Shown here: piece after piece, positions 60,350 to 64,000 of the stretch
Layout of the letters: every line of letters begins with the position of its first letter
Numbering within the stretch: position 1 is the stretch's first letter
Source of the DNA: Hydractinia symbiolongicarpus
Taxonomy: Eukaryota > Cnidaria > Hydrozoa > Anthoathecata > Hydractiniidae
DNA length: 64,000 bases
Direction: 5' to 3'
Assembly: GCF_029227915.1 (NCBI RefSeq)
Contig: NC_079883.1
Coordinates: forward strand, 2,170,001-2,234,000
Notes under the pieces: generated by a model
What the model saw: the letters and a program-made list of their open reading frames with translations, nothing else
Databases searched by the model: none
Told to the model about the DNA's origin: nothing
Program-made: the position numbers and the translations under genes

Positions 60350-61260
60350 AGATATGTTGACGATAGCCACACTCGTTTACCAACGTTAAACTACGCAAAT
60401 GAATTTTTTAAAGTTTTAAACAGCCAAAGTAAACACCTAGTTTACACCATGGAAACCGAAAACGAGTCTAAGACACTTAATTTTCTAGATATTAGCCTAC
60501 GAAATATTAAAGAAACTTACGAATACTCAGTTTATGGTAAACCAGCCATCACAAATGTTCAAATCAAACCAAATTCGGGACATGATTAAAAAAAGTCTTA
60601 GATGGAATATTCACGGGTTTCGTAGATCGCACTTTTAATATATGCAGCGAACAATACATAAACGATGAAATTAACTTTCTTGTTGAAACATTTGTTGAAA
60701 ACGGTTATGATAAACAAAGTTTAGTGCAATTAATAAAAGAACACAAAGTAAAACAAGTTATAAAAAAAGTTACAGAAAAAGAGAGAGATGATTCGACATC
60801 ACCGGTGGTAAGCCTAACGTGGGTCCTAATTCTGGACCCGAAACTACGAAAAGTATACAGAATGGCAGGCTATAAAGAAGTTTTTAAATCTGGAGCGAGT
60901 TCAAAAACTATTTTAACGTCAAGAAACAAATGTAAATTACAAGCCAACAGCAGTGCAGGGGTTTATAAATTTGAATGTTCATGCGGTAATAAGTACGTTG
61001 GTGAAAGAGGCTGCAAAATTTGTACTCGCCTTAGCCAACATCAAAAGGATATACATGATGGAAAATGGGAAAGCACGGGAGTTTTGAACACTCACGAATT
61101 TGTCATGAAGTATTTAACTGGAACTCGGCAAAAACAGTGTGCATCGAAAATGGTTTAAAAAAGTCGTTTTGGAAGCAACTGAGTTACGCCACAGTTTAGT
61201 TTGAAAAAGACACAGTCTAGACGTGTTGAAATATTATCGTAAATAAAATAGTTATGAACG
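60350..61260 (+). mobile_element. Penelope-like retroelement fragment (RT end plus GIY-YIG)
   Basis: The fragment starts at the reverse-transcriptase active site RYVDD (YVDD at 60353-60364). It continues through the RT C-terminus (TLNFLDISL, then VYGKPA) to a stop, and in other frames through GFVDRTFNIC and ENGYDKQ. The frame 60724-61158 ends in a GIY-YIG endonuclease domain: GVY at residues 79-81, YVG at 91-93, Arg at 102, with a CSC pair. RT joined to a C-terminal GIY-YIG is the hallmark of Penelope-like elements. The 5' part is missing and frames are broken. It lies antisense inside the beta-helix pseudogene. Confidence 0.8.
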
Positions 61261-61359
61261 AACTTCCATAAAAAGAAGAACTCAAAAAATTCATATAATA
61301 CAAGTTCATTCGAGATGACATGTAAAGATTAGATCGGTAAATGTTAAGTCGGGTCTGTA

Positions 61360-61964
61360 GAGTCCTTATTGCACCTTAATTATTTTTAAAGGAACACTTG
61401 ATTACTTTGGCATTTTCAACATTGGTAAACGAATGGAAAACAGACCGTAATTTAACAAAAATGATTCAAAAATAAGAACTGTGAAGCAAAAATTTATAAG
61501 CAACCCAAACTTTACAGAAGCTTTTCTCAATTTGTTATAATTAAAAAGTTTTAACCAATGAAACACATTTTTCTTCAAAACTAATTAATGGTCCTACTCT
61601 GGTTGGTGTTTGTCGTAATATTAACGGTTCCTGCTTTCGAAATATGTTTAATACTCATTTCCCAATTTTTATCTCCTCCATCTTGAAAACACATTCATTT
61701 ATGACTAATCTAATATGAACAGTTTGCGATAAAGAGATAGCTCTGACATTTTTAAAAGTAGTGTACAATACGTGAAGTTTAGCGTACCGACACACAATGG
61801 CAGCTGTTGTACCGTTAAAACTGCAATTAGAGATAGCTACGTCACAGTTGGTGTTGAATATCAACAAAGATGTGGATTGAAAATCGATGTTTTGAACGTG
61901 GAGTGTTATTTTCTTTTTTCCAACACTAAAGAAAATGTACTCTTTCATTGTTTGAATTTATTAG
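61360..61964 (-). pseudogene. Middle part of the beta-helix gene
   Basis: The frame 61948-61655 shows short repeated strands typical of right-handed beta-helices, with turns such as NIDFQS, CDVAISNCSFNG, LHVLYTTFKNV and INECVF, each about 20-24 residues apart. Farther down, a frame with SFTNVENAKVIKCSFKNN continues the pattern (about 61430-61370). A one-base shift near 61935 breaks continuity with the upstream exon even if the LINE is disregarded. The ATG at 61948 is internal, not a true start. Confidence 0.6.
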
Positions 61965-62915
61965 TATTATCTTTTTTCTTTTCTTTTTCTTTTCAATTTA
62001 TTTAAAGACGATTATTCACATATTTACAATAGTTTCCAAAAAAAAAAAAAGTAATTAAGAAAACTAATCTAAATCGACTAAATTTTTTATGTTTACAATT
62101 AAATAAAATCATTTTTTTTATATATATAAACAATAATAACAACAAAGTTCTATAAAGGGACCTTACATTCATCACAGTTACATTTAGATCCGTCCCACAT
62201 TTTTATCATGCTTTCAAAAACTTTAAGGTGGTCACATCGTTTCAAATGTGATGGTAAGTTATTCCAAATCTTTGGTCCCAGGGCTGATAAGCTATTAGTT
62301 CCAAAAGTCGCGGTCCTTTTTCTTGAGACTACCAAAATTATTTGTATTTTGTTCTCTGACTGTCCTACCGTTATCATTTAAACAAAATATATCTTTCATA
62401 AAAAGAGGGCTGTTGTTATTTATAGTTTTAGAGATTTCTATACACAATGACCGTAAGCGATTTACATTCATGTGACTCTTGCTGGAATTTTTAAGTAAAT
62501 TTTCGTATGTACTTACCGTATCATTATACAGAAATCTTAATGCTCGTTTTTGTATCATTTCGACTTTAGATAAAGATTTAGAAGAAGAAAAATGCCATAT
62601 AAGGGAACAATAATTGAAATTTGCGTAGATAAAACTTTGAACTAAAATATATTTTGCTTGAAAGGATAAGAAACTTCTAAATCGAAATAAGGCATTTAGT
62701 TGAGCTGATGCTTTGCCACACAAATCACTAACGTGTCTGTCAAAATTTAATTTATTGTCTATAGTCACACCTAGTAATTTCACGTTATTTTCACTTTCAA
62801 TAGTTTTATTTCCTATGTTAAATTTTAGACCTAAATTATCTGCCTTATTCTTTGTCAGAATTATCGAGTGAAACTTTTCAGGGTTTGCAATCATTTTATT
62901 CTCTTTTAACTATCA
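61965..62915 (-). mobile_element. 5'-truncated LINE (CR1/L2-like) inserted in the beta-helix gene
   Basis: On the minus strand the insert starts inside the RT gene (MIANPEKFHSIIL, then VKLLGVTIDNKL and the usual C-terminal RT helices to RDFWN, 62894-62295). It shifts frame to LSALGPKIWNNLPSHLK...CNCDEC (to 62150) and ends with an A-rich tail near 61968-62004. A 12-bp near-perfect target duplication flanks it: TGAATTAATTAG at 62916-62927 and TGAATTTATTAG at 61953-61964. The left junction supplies the stop codon that now ends the host exon. The insert is non-functional. Confidence 0.85.
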
Positions 62916-63265
62916 TGAATTAATTAGCATGAACATAATAGGGCGGAAGAAACTGTTTTGGTAACTTGTAATAGAAATCTTATTTGCGATATGAATTGGT
63001 TTGTTTACAACGTACACGTATGGTTTCTTGTCGCCTCCATCCAACCGAATGTGTTCTATCAATTTTACTTTGTTGGTAAAAGCGTACTGGAGGGATAAAC
63101 ATGGGGAGAGGATTCTACCACACGACGCATGACATTTTTTCTTTTCGACTAAAAATATTCAATAGAAATTGAATAAAAATGTTAACTAAAAAAAAGAGCT
63201 TTAGCGTAGAAATATTTACCTGGATATTTGCATAAAGCTGTTAATAAAATGATATGGAAAAGCAT
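62913..63265 (-). pseudogene. 5' exons of the beta-helix gene, cut by the LINE
   Basis: Exon 1 (63265-63220) encodes a signal peptide, MLFHIILLTALCKYP. The donor CCAG|GTAAAT and acceptor TTTTTAG enclose a 71-bp intron (63219-63149). Exon 2 (63148-62916) continues in frame with CHASCGRILSPCLSLQYAF, a CxxxC...PCLS pattern typical of the N-terminus of this family, then a DGG...PYVYV stretch leading into the beta-helix. The exon runs into the LINE at 62915, which adds a TGA. The predicted product would be 93 residues, a small fraction of the full protein. Splice sites and start look sound. Confidence 0.65.
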
Positions 63266-63429
63266 TTTAAAATGTTTTCATCTTAACTGTCATTTCAACA
63301 GCCGTTAGCTGCACAAAGAATAAAAACTAAAATAAACGACTGAAACCATTTGGGACAAAATCCTAAAGCTATTTGTACGAAATTTTTGGTTCATATTTAG
63401 CGGTATTTATAATTAACGCATCTTGTTAG

Positions 63430-64000
63430 TGTGCGACCTTAAAACGTGATGTTGAGACCATTCTTCCATTGTGCTAACATTTGCTTTGATGCAAAAAGCA
63501 TAGCCTCGGTTTTACCCTTTTTGAAATTTAATATAAGTTCGTTCTCATTACACCATTTCTCAATAAATGTCATGTCGATTGACAATTTTCTTTCAATTTC
63601 AAGTATTGATTTGTCACTGACGTAAATCACCCTGTCGTCAGCATAATTTATAATCTCACTGTGCGAAAGAACCAATGGTAAATCAATAAAATATATGATG
63701 AACAGTAACGGACCGAGAACGGATCCTTGTGGGACACCATTCAGAACAAAATCAGGTTCACATGATGAATCGTTATACAAGACTTGTTGCTGCCGTCAAA
63801 ACAAATAGTCATAGTAAACCAAGCAAGCTCTGTATCATTAACACCATATATTTTTAGTTTGTGTATAAGTTAAGAGTGACCAATCGTATCGAACGCCTTG
63901 CATAAGTCAATAAAAATAGCACCGGCTAAACCATTATCATTAACAAGTTGTTTAGCACTGTCAAAGAAAAGAGTAGCAGCTGTTTCAGTCGAGCGGCTCC
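63430..64000 (-). mobile_element. LINE reverse-transcriptase fragment, runs off the window
   Basis: On the minus strand from the window edge: STETAATLFFDSAKQL and GAIFIDLCKAFDTIGHS (RT block with catalytic Asp), a stop and frame change, then GVPQGSVLGPLLFIIYFIDL and the YADD active site (frame 63780-63439). This is a CR1/L2-type RT. It ends near 63439, and its 3' half is missing. The other LINE (61965-62915) covers a later part of RT, so the two are separate insertions or different families. Confidence 0.8.

Overview
The window looks like nuclear DNA of a marine invertebrate, most probably a cnidarian and perhaps a hydrozoan. It is strongly AT-rich by eye, gene-poor and full of eukaryotic transposons: piggyBac-like, PIF/Harbinger, Mutator-like, an IS3EU-type candidate, Penelope-like, LINEs and tRNA-derived SINEs. 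The short genes have a TATA box and GT-AG introns. The cnidarian call rests on a decayed secreted beta-helix/cysteine-rich membrane protein of a type I associate with cnidarian genomes, and on the transposon mix. It is inference, not proof.

The main host-gene content is a cluster of small secreted cystine-knot (CTCK, gremlin/DAN-like) genes, all on the + strand. Three look intact or nearly so by eye: A1 at 18701-19138, A2 at 28420-28857 and B2 at 55521-55958. One has a single nonsense codon in its signal peptide (B1, 43684-44121). Two are older pseudogenes (7450-7811 and 41844-42278), and a 5' stub lies at 39062. The A and B copies share one architecture: TATA box, short non-coding exon 1, intron of about 200-320 bp, then the whole protein in exon 2. 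A1 and A2 lie in a block (about 18.2-30.6 kb) that reappears as B1 and B2 (about 43.2-57.7 kb), so a pair of paralogues was duplicated together. Later insertions have broken up the homology.

Layout: 0-7.3 kb, repeats (a composite repeat with a nested SINE, and a long degenerate tandem array). 7.4-8.5 kb, oldest CTCK pseudogene with flanks. 11.8-14.5 kb, decayed piggyBac-like element containing a tyrosine-recombinase fragment. 18.2-30.6 kb, block A, interrupted by a 3-kb repeat array (20.3-23.3 kb). 30.6-38.4 kb, no recognisable gene. 38.4-42.3 kb, a local tandem duplication with CTCK pseudogenes and a foldback element. 43.2-57.7 kb, block B, invaded by a Harbinger element with a clean paralogous empty site in block A, by an IS3EU-type element with terminal inverted repeats and a 6-bp target duplication, and by a Mutator-like pseudogene. 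58.7-63.3 kb, a minus-strand beta-helix/membrane-protein pseudogene split by a LINE (with target-site duplication) and a Penelope-like fragment. 63.4 kb to the end, another LINE.

The functional theme is a family of secreted, probably glycosylated cystine-knot ligands or BMP-antagonist-like proteins that is expanding and dying in place. The A1-type and A2-type paralogues differ in cysteine number and glycosylation sites. All identity statements are by eye; no alignment or database search was run.
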